Assembly: GCF_001613245.1 (NCBI RefSeq)
Contig: NZ_BDBZ01000001.1
Location: forward strand, 496,001 to 560,000
Direction of reading: 5' to 3'
Length of the DNA: 64,000 nt
From: Nocardia speluncae NBRC 108251
GTDB taxonomy: Bacteria > Actinomycetota > Actinomycetes > Mycobacteriales > Mycobacteriaceae
This document shows, piece after piece, positions 9,394 to 17,891 of this stretch. The first letter of the stretch is position 1. Each line of letters opens with the position of its first letter. Under the pieces are notes generated by a model. The model ran no database searches. It was not told where the DNA came from and worked only from the letters and a program-made list of their open reading frames with translations. A program made the translations under genes and the position numbers.

Positions 9394-10167
9394 ATGACCA
9401 CTGCCGGAAACACGTCGGCAACCGCAGAATTCACCGGGAAGCGGGCCCTTGTGACGGGCGGTTCTCGTGGAATAGGGGCGGCCGTCGTACGACAATTCCT
9501 GGACGCCGGCGCCCAGGTACTGGCAACCGCCAGATCGGCCACGAACACCGTGCCGGAAGGTGCCACATTCGTGGCTGCCGATGTGCGGACACGGACCGGT
9601 GCCCAAGCACTCGCCGCAGCCGTCGAAGATACGCTCGGCGGGGTGGATATCGTGGTCCACAACGCGGGTGGTGCACAACCGCACCGGGGTAGCTCGACCA
9701 TTCCCGATGCGGAGTGGCAGGACGCGCTGGACCTGAATCTGCTGGCCGCAGTGCGCCTCGACGCACTGCTCACACCGGGGATGCGGGACCGGGGATCGGG
9801 GGCGATCGTCCATATCTCCTCGGCAGCCGTCGCCGCCCCGGTGGCACAGTTCCTGCACTACACCGCAGCCAAGGCAGCGTTGGAGAATTACAGCCTGGGC
9901 CTGGCAACGGAACTGGCCCCGTTCGGGATCCGGGTGAACACCGTTTCGCCAGGACGGACCGCCACCCCCGGCGGCGAGGCAACGCGGGCACAGTGGGCAG
10001 ATCTCGATCCGGCGGCCGCCGGGCTCGACACCCCGGTCGTGCCGCTGGGACGCGAAGGCCGGCCGGGCGATATCGCCCACGCGGTGATGTTCCTCGTCTC
10101 CGACAACGCGAGCTGGCTCACCGGGGGCAGTCTCGTCGTGGACGGCGGCGAGTTCCACCGGGGCTGA
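9394..10167 (+). CDS. SDR family oxidoreductase
   Basis: Classical short-chain dehydrogenase of 257 residues. It has the cofactor motif VTGGSRGIGAA near residues 20-30, the NAG motif (VVHNAGG), catalytic Ser in HISSAAV, and YTAAK. The C-terminus (LTGGSLVVDGGEF) is standard. AAGGAA supports the ATG at 9394 over the GTG at 9388. The absence of an acidic residue after beta-2 (LATARSATN) suggests NADP(H). It converges with a LysR gene, leaving 22 bases between them. The substrate is unknown. Confidence 0.9.
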   Translation: MTTAGNTSATAEFTGKRALVTGGSRGIGAAVVRQFLDAGAQVLATARSATNTVPEGATFVAADVRTRTGAQALAAAVEDTLGGVDIVVHNAGGAQPHRGSSTIPDAEWQDALDLNLLAAVRLDALLTPGMRDRGSGAIVHISSAAVAAPVAQFLHYTAAKAALENYSLGLATELAPFGIRVNTVSPGRTATPGGEATRAQWADLDPAAAGLDTPVVPLGREGRPGDIAHAVMFLVSDNASWLTGGSLVVDGGEFHRG

Positions 10168-10189
10168 TACACGACGCCCGCCCACGGTG

Positions 10190-11086
10190 TCAGGGCACCG
10201 GCACGAAGCGGTCCGAACCGGTCCAGCTCTCCCTGTGCAACAGCTCGAGCAGGGCCGCTTCCGCCGGGCCCGCGCCGGGCCGGACCACGGCAACAACAGG
10301 CTGCGACACAATCGGGAACACCGGACGCGCGAGATGTTCGTAGCCGTGGGGTACCGCGGAGGCCGGCACCAGTGTCACGCCCAGCCCGTGGGCGGCCCAG
10401 CGCACCGCCGTCACCGTCTGCGATACCCGGCCGGCCGTGCTCGGGGTGAGCGCGTTATCGCGCAGCACGGCCGCCAGAACGCCGTCGAGGGCACTGTCGC
10501 GACCGAACCGAATCCACGGCTCCTCCCCCAGGTCGCATAGTTCGACCCGGTCTACGGCGAGCTGTGGGTGCCCGGCACCCAGCACCACAACGAATTCCTC
10601 GGCACCGAGCGGGTGTGCGTTTTCCGGGGTTTTCTCGCATTTCGCCATGAGGGCCAGATCGAGCGCCCCCCGGCGGCACAGCTGGTCGAGTTCGGCGGCG
10701 CTCGGCTCCTCGAACACGGTGGCCTCGACCCGGGGAAAGCGGCGGCGCAGCGCGGCCAATGCGCGCGGTAGCTGCCGCGCACCGAAACCCAGCTGCACCG
10801 CGACCACCAATTCGCCCACCAGCTCGGCGGAATCGGCCCGTGCGGCGGCTTTCGCCCGCCGGGATGCGTTCACCGCGACCGTCGCTTCACGCAGGAACGC
10901 ACGTCCGGCCACTGTAGGTACCAGCCCGGTCGGCGTACGCGCGAACAGCTGCACACCGACCTCACGTTCGAGACCACGGATCTGCTGCGATATCGACGGC
11001 TGCGCAACATGCAGCAGCTCCGCTGCCGCTGTCACCGAGCCCGTTTCGGCAACGGTGAGGGCGTACTCGTATCGGCGCAGCGTCAT
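10190..11086 (-). CDS. LysR family transcriptional regulator
   Basis: 298 residues with the LysR N-terminal winged helix (TLRRYEYALTVAETGSVTAAAELLHVAQPSISQQI is split here as AELLHVAQPSISQQIRGLE, residues about 23-41) and a periplasmic-binding-protein-like inducer domain (GELVVAVQLGFGARQLPRAL onward). LysR proteins are usually divergent from their targets; here the upstream neighbour is only a truncated DUF2252 fragment, and the SDR is convergent. The original target may therefore have been lost, or the regulator acts elsewhere. Confidence 0.9.
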   Translation of the reverse strand: MTLRRYEYALTVAETGSVTAAAELLHVAQPSISQQIRGLEREVGVQLFARTPTGLVPTVAGRAFLREATVAVNASRRAKAAARADSAELVGELVVAVQLGFGARQLPRALAALRRRFPRVEATVFEEPSAAELDQLCRRGALDLALMAKCEKTPENAHPLGAEEFVVVLGAGHPQLAVDRVELCDLGEEPWIRFGRDSALDGVLAAVLRDNALTPSTAGRVSQTVTAVRWAAHGLGVTLVPASAVPHGYEHLARPVFPIVSQPVVAVVRPGAGPAEAALLELLHRESWTGSDRFVPVP

Positions 11087-11292
11087 CCGTCATCCTCCCG
11101 CGGTGAACCCACGCTCACCCGTTCACTCCGTGTGCTCGATATCCCGGGTGCGGCACCGGCCTGCCCAGGTGGTTGCCGCCTGCACGCGCAGTCCCGGTAA
11201 ACCGGAAACCGAATTCCCGGCCACCGTATTCCGCGGCCCCGGGCAGAGCGCGCACCGCCATCGCCCGGCTGCCGAGAGGACCGGCCCACACC

Positions 11293-11469
11293 GTGGATAC
11301 GCACTCCGGAACGACCGAGCAACCCGGGCACGACCGCAAGGCCGAGATCGTCGAGGCCTTCACCGACGCCTTCGGTGACATGATCGCCACCGATCCGGAG
11401 GCCTTCCGAAAGAAATTCCGCAAGATGGCCGATACCCCGTTCGCGTTCTACCGCGGTTCGGCCTTCCTA
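11293..11469 (+). pseudogene. 5' remnant of a DUF2252 family gene
   Basis: From the GTG at 11293 the frame encodes about 57 residues that look like the beginning of an actinobacterial DUF2252 protein: KAEIVEAFTDAFGDM, then FRKKFRKMADTPFAFYRGSA. That last phrase is the family's N-terminal hallmark as I recall it. Resemblance stops at about 11465, exactly where the stop codon of the opposite-strand NmrA gene begins; the frame then runs through antisense sequence. Full DUF2252 proteins exceed 400 residues, and I find no continuation after the NmrA/TetR pair. It is therefore a truncated, presumably dead gene. Confidence 0.6.
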
Positions 11470-12387
11470 TGTGCTCCGCATGTGCTGCTGGGCCCAGCTC
11501 CGGAACCCGGTGAGCGGAATCCCCAGAGCTCGTGCATATTCCGGGCGAGCCGGCTGGCCTTCGACGTTCATGAATGCATGGGAGGCACCCATCGGGGGCA
11601 TACCGGCCGCCACAGCCTGCTCCTCGGTCATATCCGGAGCGGACAGCGGGGTACCGAGGACTTCCGAGAGGACCTCGGCGATTTCGGACATGGACAGATA
11701 GTCGCTAGCCAGTTCCAGTTCCACCCGATCGAATCGTTCCGGTTCCGCGACGGCCGCGGCGGCCGCCTGCCCGATATCGGCCACCGCGGCCAGCGACAGC
11801 CGCGTATCCGGTTTCAGCACGCTCACCAGGCCACCGGAAATCCCGCGAGGGAAGAGGAAGGCCATGTCGGGAAGAAAATTCTCCATGAAGAAACCCGGTT
11901 TGAGAATGGTCCACCGGGCAAAACCGGCTGCGCGAACCTGCTCTTCGATGGCCTGCTTCGTATTCAGTGACGGCGCGACCGCATTCCAGCGTCCTTCTGC
12001 CCAGCCGGGTATCTCGGTATGCCGGCCGGCACCGGACACCGACGTGTGCACGAATTGCGATACGCCGGCGGCTCGTGTGCTTTCCAGCAAATTGACGGCC
12101 TGGTCGAATTCCCCGGCGAAATCGAATCCCGATTCCGTCAGCGGTGCCTGCTGGATCGAGAAGACCGCGCGCGCACCCGTTGCGGCCCGGGCTATCGAAT
12201 CCCGGTCACGCAGATCGCCCGCGACCAGCTCGGCCCCCAGCGCGGCGAGGTCGGCGGCCGGCCCGGTGACCGGATCGCGGACCAGGGCGCGAACGGTAAC
12301 GCCGGCCGCAAGCAGTGCACGGGCGGTGGCGCCACCCTGTTTGCCGGTGGCGCCGGTTACCAGTACGGGCGCGGATCCTACGGACAT
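11467..12387 (-). CDS. NmrA-like NAD(P)-binding protein
   Basis: Atypical SDR of 306 residues. GATGKQGGATARALL near residues 11-25 is the NmrA/HSCARG-type dinucleotide motif. The rest (FVHTSVSGAGRH, WTILKPGFFMENFLPDM) matches NmrA-like or NAD(P)H-dependent redox-sensor/reductase proteins, which lack the usual catalytic Tyr-Lys pair. The gene is divergent from a TetR gene, with two palindromic sites between them, so expression is probably inducible. It may be a quinone or reactive-aldehyde response gene, which is an inference from family members such as QorB. Confidence 0.85.
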   Translation of the reverse strand: MSVGSAPVLVTGATGKQGGATARALLAAGVTVRALVRDPVTGPAADLAALGAELVAGDLRDRDSIARAATGARAVFSIQQAPLTESGFDFAGEFDQAVNLLESTRAAGVSQFVHTSVSGAGRHTEIPGWAEGRWNAVAPSLNTKQAIEEQVRAAGFARWTILKPGFFMENFLPDMAFLFPRGISGGLVSVLKPDTRLSLAAVADIGQAAAAAVAEPERFDRVELELASDYLSMSEIAEVLSEVLGTPLSAPDMTEEQAVAAGMPPMGASHAFMNVEGQPARPEYARALGIPLTGFRSWAQQHMRST

Positions 12388-12416
12388 CAGGTCTCCTCCA
12401 CTACGGGCGAAATACT

Positions 12417-12469
12417 AAACGGCGGGGCCCGCCGTTTAACTTCCGCTAGAATACGGCGGGCCCCGCCAC
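12417..12469. promoter_or_regulatory. Twin palindromic operators for NmrA/TetR pair
   Basis: AAACGGCGGG-G-CCCGCCGTTT (12417-12437) is a perfect palindrome with 10-base arms. A second copy of the core, CGGCGGG-C-CCCGCC, lies at 12454-12467. Both are in the 105-base gap between the divergent genes, the expected place for the TetR repressor to control both promoters. The centres are about 33-34 bases apart, three helical turns. Confidence 0.7.
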
Positions 12470-12492
12470 TTGGCAATCCCGAGAGGAAAACG

Positions 12493-13056
12493 ATGCCGGA
12501 TCAGCAACGCGCCGACGCCCGGCGCAACTACGCGCGCATCCTCGCGGTCGCCGAGGCGGAGGTCGCCGCCCACGGATCCGCGGCCTCACTGGAGCAGATC
12601 GCCCGTACCGCCGGAGTCGGCTCCGCGACGGTGCGCCGCCATTTCCCCACCCGTCGCGCCCTACTGGAAGCGGTCTCCCACGAACGGGTCGAAGTCCTGC
12701 GCACACGCGCGGAGGAACTGAGCGGCGCTGCCGACAGCCGGGCAGCACTACTGGAATGGCTGGGCGATGTCGTGACCTACTGCGTCGAGGCCCGGGGCCT
12801 GGCGGCCGCGCTGGCCTACGACCTCGAACCCGGGTCACCACAAGAGAACTCCTGCGCGGCAACGATCCACGAGGCCGGCGACCCGCTCCTGGGTCGCGCG
12901 ATCCGTGACGGGGCCGTCGCTCCGGACGCCACCATCACCGAGTTGATCACACTCATCATCGGCATCACCCTGGCCACCGAAACCCTCCCCGACCCGGCCG
13001 ATCGCGCACACCGCCTTTTCCAGCGCGCTATCACGGGGTTGAGCCCGCAGAACTGA
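12493..13056 (+). CDS. TetR family regulator (partner of NmrA gene)
   Basis: 187 residues. DNA-binding domain: RRNYARILAVAEAEVAAHG, then LEQIARTAGVGSATVRRHFP. The C-terminal half resembles the SbtR-like TetR ligand domains common in actinobacteria (AALLEWLGDVVTYC, ITELITLIIGITLATE). A GAGAGG ribosome site six bases upstream fixes the ATG at 12493; the frame is open further upstream but only through the operators. It probably represses itself and the divergent NmrA gene. Confidence 0.9.
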   Translation: MPDQQRADARRNYARILAVAEAEVAAHGSAASLEQIARTAGVGSATVRRHFPTRRALLEAVSHERVEVLRTRAEELSGAADSRAALLEWLGDVVTYCVEARGLAAALAYDLEPGSPQENSCAATIHEAGDPLLGRAIRDGAVAPDATITELITLIIGITLATETLPDPADRAHRLFQRAITGLSPQN

Positions 13057-13096
13057 ACCGCCCGGCGCCGGAGAACCCGCTGGTCGTGCTCGGAGC

Positions 13097-13351
13097 TCAA
13101 CTCGACCGGCGCCGAACCTCCCGCTCACATGCCTGCAAGAACTCGCGTGGATCGAATCCGAGTACCGGGCCGATCGCCTCCAGCGACCTGCGCGACAGCT
13201 TTCCGCCCCGTTCGGCATGCATGGTCGTCCCCGGCAGCAGGAACGCGGCATTGTCGAGCTCCAAACACGTGAGGCCGACCATCCGGCGCTCCAGTGACAA
13301 CTGCTCGCCGGCCACCACGTCGGCCTCCGCGAAGAGTTCCTGGTCGTCCAT
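13097..13351 (-). CDS. Hypothetical 84-residue protein
   Basis: Not recognised. The ATG at 13351 follows a G-rich ribosome-site-like run (GGGGG, about seven bases upstream). The product is charged, with predicted helices ([40 protein letters not shown]) and a basic C-terminus ([10 protein letters not shown]). An upstream GTG would give 120 residues, but that extension looks noncoding. It lies convergent to the TetR gene. A small DNA-binding or antitoxin-like protein is one guess among several. Confidence 0.45.
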   Translation of the reverse strand: MDDQELFAEADVVAGEQLSLERRMVGLTCLELDNAAFLLPGTTMHAERGGKLSRRSLEAIGPVLGFDPREFLQACEREVRRRSS

Positions 13352-13776
13352 GTCCACGCCCCCAGTGTGGACCCGCAACCCCTCCGGCCTCCCCCGTTTT
13401 CCGAGAATGCCCGAAGCTGCCCGCGCTACGCTCCGGACCGTGGCGGAGCGGCCCATCACGCGCAGACACCGTCGAGATGAGCGAGCAGGACGCGCAGCGG
13501 ATGCCGATCGGCCAGGTGCGATGCCTGGGTGCTCGACAGCCGATCGTCACTCGCCGGCGCACGCTGAACGGCCCGGGGCGAGCACGGACCAGCGCGGGCG
13601 CGGCGAAATCGATCTTGCCGACACACTCGGCACCGGTAGCGAATTCATCTCCGAGCCGCTGTCCGGGCTCGGTAGCCGTTCGGGCCGAACCGGATGTGGC
13701 GTCGCGGGCGCGTGATCAGGTGCCCAGCTGCCGAGATCGGTGCCCGGCGTTCAGGGCAGACCCTACGCTTGACCGC
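13352..13776. other. Gene-free stretch before xylulokinase
   Basis: 425 bases with open frames on both strands but no recognisable protein. The right end carries TACGCT (13764-13769) exactly seven bases before the xylulokinase ATG, which fits a -10 element of a leaderless transcript; no good -35 is visible. Confidence 0.4.
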
Positions 13777-15189
13777 ATGCCACTCGTTGCCGGTGTCGAT
13801 TCGTCCACGCAGTCGTGCAAGATCGTAGTTCGCGATGCCGAGACCGGCGCGTTGCTGCGGCAGGGTCGCGCAGCCCATCCCGCAGGCACCGAAATCGACC
13901 CGGTGCACTGGTGGTCCGCATTCGAGCGGGCGGCGGCCGCGGCCGGTGGACTCGCCGATATCGACGCCCTCTCGGTCGCCGCGCAGCAGCACGGCATGGT
14001 ATCGCTCGACGAGGACGGCAGCTGTGTCCGGCCTGCCCTGCTGTGGAACGACACCCGGTCGGCGGCGGCAGCGCAACAACTCGTCGCGGAACTGGGCGGC
14101 GCCCAGGTGTGGGCCGACGCGGTCGGTGTCGTACCGCTCGCGGCCATCACGGTGGCGAAACTGCGCTGGTTCGCCGATAACGAGCCTGCTGCGGCCGATC
14201 GGGTGGCGGGCATCTGCCTGCCACACGACTGGCTGAGCTGGCAGCTGGCGGGCGCCGGAAGCATCGATTCGATCGTCACCGATCGCGGTGACGCGAGCGG
14301 TACGGGCTACTACGCGACAGCCACGGACCGATATCGGCCCGAACTGCTCGAATTGGCCTTCGGCACACGGCGTCCCGTTCTGCCCCGGGTCGCCGCACCG
14401 AACGAGATCACCGGCGCCGCAGCGAGAATCGCGCCCGGCGCGGCGCTCGGTCCCGGATCCGGCGACAACGCGGCCGCTGCCCTCGCACTGGATGCTCGCG
14501 ACGGCGAGGTGATCGTGTCGATCGGGACCTCGGGCGTCGTCTCGGCGGTCAGTTCGACCATCGCAAGCGATGCGTCAGGGGCCGTAGCCGCGTTTGCCGA
14601 CGCCACCGGCAGGCAGCTACCGCTGCTGTGCACGCTCAACGGCGCACCGGTCCTGGACGCGATGGCCGGGCTGCTCGGCGTCGATCACGAGCGCCTCGCC
14701 GAGCTGGCCCTGAACAGTTCGAGCGAGGGCCTGGTCCTCGTCCCGTACCTCAGCGGTGAGCGCACACCCGACCGGCCCGCGGCCACCGGCGCGCTGCACG
14801 GATTACGCCTGACCAACGCGACACCGGGACATTTCGCACGAGCCGCGTTCGAAGGGCTGCTGTGCGGGCTCGCCGACGGTATCGATCGACTGCGTGCGCA
14901 GGGTGTGCGTACGGACCGGGTACTGCTGGTCGGCGGTGGCGCACGTTCGCGAGCCTTGCGCGAACTCGCCCCGGCGATTTTCGGGATGCCTGTCGCGGTA
15001 CCCGAACCCGGCGAATATGTTTCCGACGGCGCGGCCCGCCAAGCGGCTTGGGCGCTGTCGGGTGCTACCGAGCCACCACCGTGGCCCCGCCCGGCCACCA
15101 CGGTTCACGAGGCGGCCCCGGCCCCGCAGATCCGCGAGCGGTACGAGGCCGTCCGAGATCTCACCGACGGTTCACCCCTGCTCGGCTGA
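13777..15189 (+). CDS. xylB: Xylulokinase (FGGY family)
   Basis: Sugar kinase of 470 residues that would phosphorylate D-xylulose to D-xylulose 5-phosphate for the pentose phosphate pathway. Signatures: [15 protein letters not shown] at the N-terminus (phosphate loop), [10 protein letters not shown] (substrate-binding region typical of xylulokinase), LLWNDTR, and the C-terminal FGGY-type [24 protein letters not shown] -10 seven bases upstream suggests a leaderless message. The 3' end overlaps the convergent polyol dehydrogenase gene by 18 bases. With the dehydrogenase and transporter alongside, it would handle xylulose made from arabitol, or fructose-type products less likely. Confidence 0.92.
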   Translation: MPLVAGVDSSTQSCKIVVRDAETGALLRQGRAAHPAGTEIDPVHWWSAFERAAAAAGGLADIDALSVAAQQHGMVSLDEDGSCVRPALLWNDTRSAAAAQQLVAELGGAQVWADAVGVVPLAAITVAKLRWFADNEPAAADRVAGICLPHDWLSWQLAGAGSIDSIVTDRGDASGTGYYATATDRYRPELLELAFGTRRPVLPRVAAPNEITGAAARIAPGAALGPGSGDNAAAALALDARDGEVIVSIGTSGVVSAVSSTIASDASGAVAAFADATGRQLPLLCTLNGAPVLDAMAGLLGVDHERLAELALNSSSEGLVLVPYLSGERTPDRPAATGALHGLRLTNATPGHFARAAFEGLLCGLADGIDRLRAQGVRTDRVLLVGGGARSRALRELAPAIFGMPVAVPEPGEYVSDGAARQAAWALSGATEPPPWPRPATTVHEAAPAPQIRERYEAVRDLTDGSPLLG

Positions 15190-16677
15190 TGCGGCCACAG
15201 TCGCATGCGCGCCGTTCTCGTGCAGCGACCGCAATGCGGCCAGGTAGGGCGTGACGAAGGCCGGTTCGTCGACGAGATCACCGAATACGGCGCGTTCGGT
15301 GAGAAACGCCGTGGGTTGCGCGCGCTGCATCCGGGCCAGCGCGCCGAGGCTCTCTCGCAGCGGATCGACGATATCGATCGGCTCGCCCCGCTCGTCCACA
15401 CCCTCGGCATACCGAGCCCAGCCCGCGATCACCGCGGCCGCACAGGTGATGTCACCGCCGTCGCGTAACCGGCTGCGCACCACCGGCAGCAGCCATTTGG
15501 GAATCCGGTCCGACGATTCGGCGCACAAGCGGGCGATGGTATCGCCGATGGCGGGGTTGGCGAACCGTTCGATCAGGGTGCGCTTGTACACGTCCAGATC
15601 GACCCCGGGCACCGGACGCAAGGTGGGTGTCGCCTCGGCATCCATGTAGCGCAGCAGGAATCGCTCGAACACCGGATCCTGCGCGGCCTCGTGGACCAGA
15701 CGATATCCGCTGAGGTAGCCGAGATAGCCCAGCGCCTGATGGCTTGCGTTCAGCAAGCGAAGTTTCATCAGCTCGTACGGCGCGACATCGGCAACGGCCT
15801 GGACACCTACCGTCTCGTAGGCGGGTCTGCCGAGGGTGAATTCATCCTCCAGCACCCACTGGGTGAAAGGCTCGGTCACCACCGGCCAGCTGTCGTCGAT
15901 CCCGTAGCGTCGCGCTACTTCCGCTGTCGTTTCGGCAGTCGCGGCCGGGGTGATCCGGTCGACCATGGAATCGGGGAACGCGCCGGTCCGCTCGATCCAT
16001 TCCGCCAGGCCCGGATCGCGTAGCCGGGCGAACGCGGTGAACACGGTGCGGGCGATCTGCCCGTTGCCTTCGATATTGTCGCAGGACATGATCGTGAACG
16101 GCGCCAGGCCGCGCGCCCGGCGCCGGGCCAGCGCTTCGACGACGATTCCGAAGGTGGTCGCCGGGACGGCCCCGGCCGCGAGGTCGGCGACGATCGCCGG
16201 GGTGCGCGAATCGAATTCACCGGTCGCCGCAGAGAAGTTGTAACCGCCCTCGGTGATCGTCAACGACACGATGCGGGTGCGTTCGTCGGCGAGCTTCACG
16301 AGTACGGCCTCCGGATCATCGGGCGCGTACAGATATTCGACGATCGAACCGATGACCCGCGTTTCCCAGGTCCCGTCGGGATGGGTGACCGACAGTGTGT
16401 ACAGGCAGTCCTGCTCGGCCATGACGTCGCGCATCCGTCGATCGGACGGAAGAACGCCGACACCGCAGATCCCCCATTCGCGAGCCTCGCCGAGTTCGAG
16501 CAGCCGATCCAGGTACATCGCTTGATGGGCCCGATGGAACCCGCCGACACCGAAGTGCACGATGCCGGTTTCGATACCGGATCGGTCATAGGACGGCACG
16601 GAAACGACCTCGGCGAGCTGCTCGATCGCCGAGGCGCGCAACCGCACCGGCCCGGACAGCGCGGTCTGTCCTTGCAT
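15172..16677 (-). CDS. Long-chain mannitol/polyol dehydrogenase
   Basis: NAD-dependent polyol dehydrogenase of 501 residues, oxidising mannitol to fructose or arabitol to xylulose. The Rossmann segment is [15 protein letters not shown]. The family's catalytic motif, Lys followed five residues later by Asn and then His, is seen as [16 protein letters not shown]. Length suits the mannitol 2-dehydrogenase/arabinitol dehydrogenase group rather than the shorter mannitol-1-phosphate enzymes. AAGGAA upstream of the ATG at 16677 decides the start; an ATG at 16707 lacks one. It is divergent from the SorC-type regulator and convergent with xylB, whose product phosphorylates xylulose; this favours arabitol as one substrate. 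Confidence 0.9.
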   Translation of the reverse strand: MQGQTALSGPVRLRASAIEQLAEVVSVPSYDRSGIETGIVHFGVGGFHRAHQAMYLDRLLELGEAREWGICGVGVLPSDRRMRDVMAEQDCLYTLSVTHPDGTWETRVIGSIVEYLYAPDDPEAVLVKLADERTRIVSLTITEGGYNFSAATGEFDSRTPAIVADLAAGAVPATTFGIVVEALARRRARGLAPFTIMSCDNIEGNGQIARTVFTAFARLRDPGLAEWIERTGAFPDSMVDRITPAATAETTAEVARRYGIDDSWPVVTEPFTQWVLEDEFTLGRPAYETVGVQAVADVAPYELMKLRLLNASHQALGYLGYLSGYRLVHEAAQDPVFERFLLRYMDAEATPTLRPVPGVDLDVYKRTLIERFANPAIGDTIARLCAESSDRIPKWLLPVVRSRLRDGGDITCAAAVIAGWARYAEGVDERGEPIDIVDPLRESLGALARMQRAQPTAFLTERAVFGDLVDEPAFVTPYLAALRSLHENGAHATVAASAEQG

Positions 16678-16733
16678 CGCATTCCTTCCCGAGCTTTCGG
16701 CCCCCACGTGTCAAGCCCGCCAGCGGATTTCTG

Positions 16734-16800
16734 TTGTGTACGTCACAATTCGAATGTTACCTTGTGTGAGCACCCGTTCATGGTCTGATCATCTGCTCAC
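16734..16800. promoter_or_regulatory. Inverted repeats in polyol regulatory region
   Basis: In the 221-base divergent gap, TTGTG-TACGT-CACAA (16734-16748) is a perfect palindrome, and GTGAGCA (16766-16772) pairs with TGCTCAC (16794-16800) across 21 bases. The shared GTGnGCA/TGTG core suggests binding sites for the adjacent SorC/DeoR-type regulator, but the assignment is untested. Confidence 0.5.
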
Positions 16801-16898
16801 GTACGTATCGGCTCGCCGCGCGGCTCCGCTGGGACGCCACCCCGAGTCGGCCCGTTCCCGATCCGGCCGTCGACCGGCCCGCTCACCAAGGAGTGCCC

Positions 16899-17891
16899 GT
16901 GACCACCGAGCCGCCCCGTCCACTCGCATCCGAGGATGTCCGGCTGGCACTACGCGCGGCAACCCTCTACCACCTGGAGGGCGCTACTCAGGCCGAGATC
17001 GCCGCGAAACTCGGAGTATCGCGGCCCACTGCGGGCCGGCTCATCGCCCGGGCCCGCGCGCAGGGACTGATCCGCATCGAGATCAGCATCCCGGACGAGC
17101 TCGGCGCCACCGTGCACACCGAACTCGAGCGCAACCTCGAGCAGAACTTCGGTCTCACCGAAGCCGTCGTCACGAGCGCGGTACCCGACGGATCCCCGGC
17201 CGGGTACTACGCCCTGGGCCGTGCGGCGGTGGGTGTGCTCGCGCGCCGGCTACACGAACGAGACACCCTCGGGTTCACCTGGGGGCCCGAGACCGTCGCC
17301 GTGGCACAGGCCCTCAAACCACGATCGGCGCGCTGCGCCACCGTCGTCCAATTGGACGGCTCGATGACCACCACGAATTACCAAACCGGTGTCGACTTCA
17401 CCCTCGGCACCTGCGCGCAACTGTTGCAGGCCGAGCCGGTCCGACTGCACGCGCCGCTGTACGCCGACGCAGCGACGGTCACCGCACTGCAGAACGATTC
17501 ATTGATGGGCCGTGCGCTCGAGGTCGGCCGCAATGCGGATGTGATGATCTTCGGAATCGGACCGGTCTCCACTGCCACGACCCTGTTCGAGGGCAGCTAC
17601 CTCGATACCGCACTACTGGACGAGCTGCGCAGGCTCGGCGCCGTCGGCGAGATGGGCGGGCGGTTCTACACCCGCGAGGGCGCCGATATCGACAGTTCAC
17701 TCACCGCGCGCACGGTCTCGGTCCCGCTCGACGCGGTGCGCGCTTGCCCGGCCGCCGTGCTGGTGTCCGGCGGTGGAAACAAGCACGAAGCGATTCTCGG
17801 TGCACTCAATGCGGGCCTGGCCGACATCGTGGTCACCGATATCGACACCGCACGGTGGCTGGTAGAACACAAGGAGGCAGCGCCCCGATGA
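16899..17891 (+). CDS. SorC/DeoR-type sugar-binding transcriptional regulator
   Basis: 330 residues. The N-terminal helix-turn-helix (LYHLEGATQAEIAAKLGVSRP, residues about 25-45, quoted in part) is followed by a sugar-phosphate-binding domain of the SorC type (GRAAVGVLARRL, GFTWGPETVAVAQAL, VLVSGGGNKHEAILGALN). Such proteins sense phosphorylated sugars. AAGGAG supports GTG 16899; the GTG at 16893 lies inside that ribosome site. The stop overlaps the next gene's start (ATGA), so regulator and transporter are translationally coupled. It probably controls the polyol dehydrogenase as well. Confidence 0.9.
   Translation: MTTEPPRPLASEDVRLALRAATLYHLEGATQAEIAAKLGVSRPTAGRLIARARAQGLIRIEISIPDELGATVHTELERNLEQNFGLTEAVVTSAVPDGSPAGYYALGRAAVGVLARRLHERDTLGFTWGPETVAVAQALKPRSARCATVVQLDGSMTTTNYQTGVDFTLGTCAQLLQAEPVRLHAPLYADAATVTALQNDSLMGRALEVGRNADVMIFGIGPVSTATTLFEGSYLDTALLDELRRLGAVGEMGGRFYTREGADIDSSLTARTVSVPLDAVRACPAAVLVSGGGNKHEAILGALNAGLADIVVTDIDTARWLVEHKEAAPR

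Noticed and set aside
12019..12492. N-terminal extension of the TetR at 12493
   Set aside because: It runs antisense through the NmrA gene and both operators; a good ribosome site precedes the ATG at 12493.
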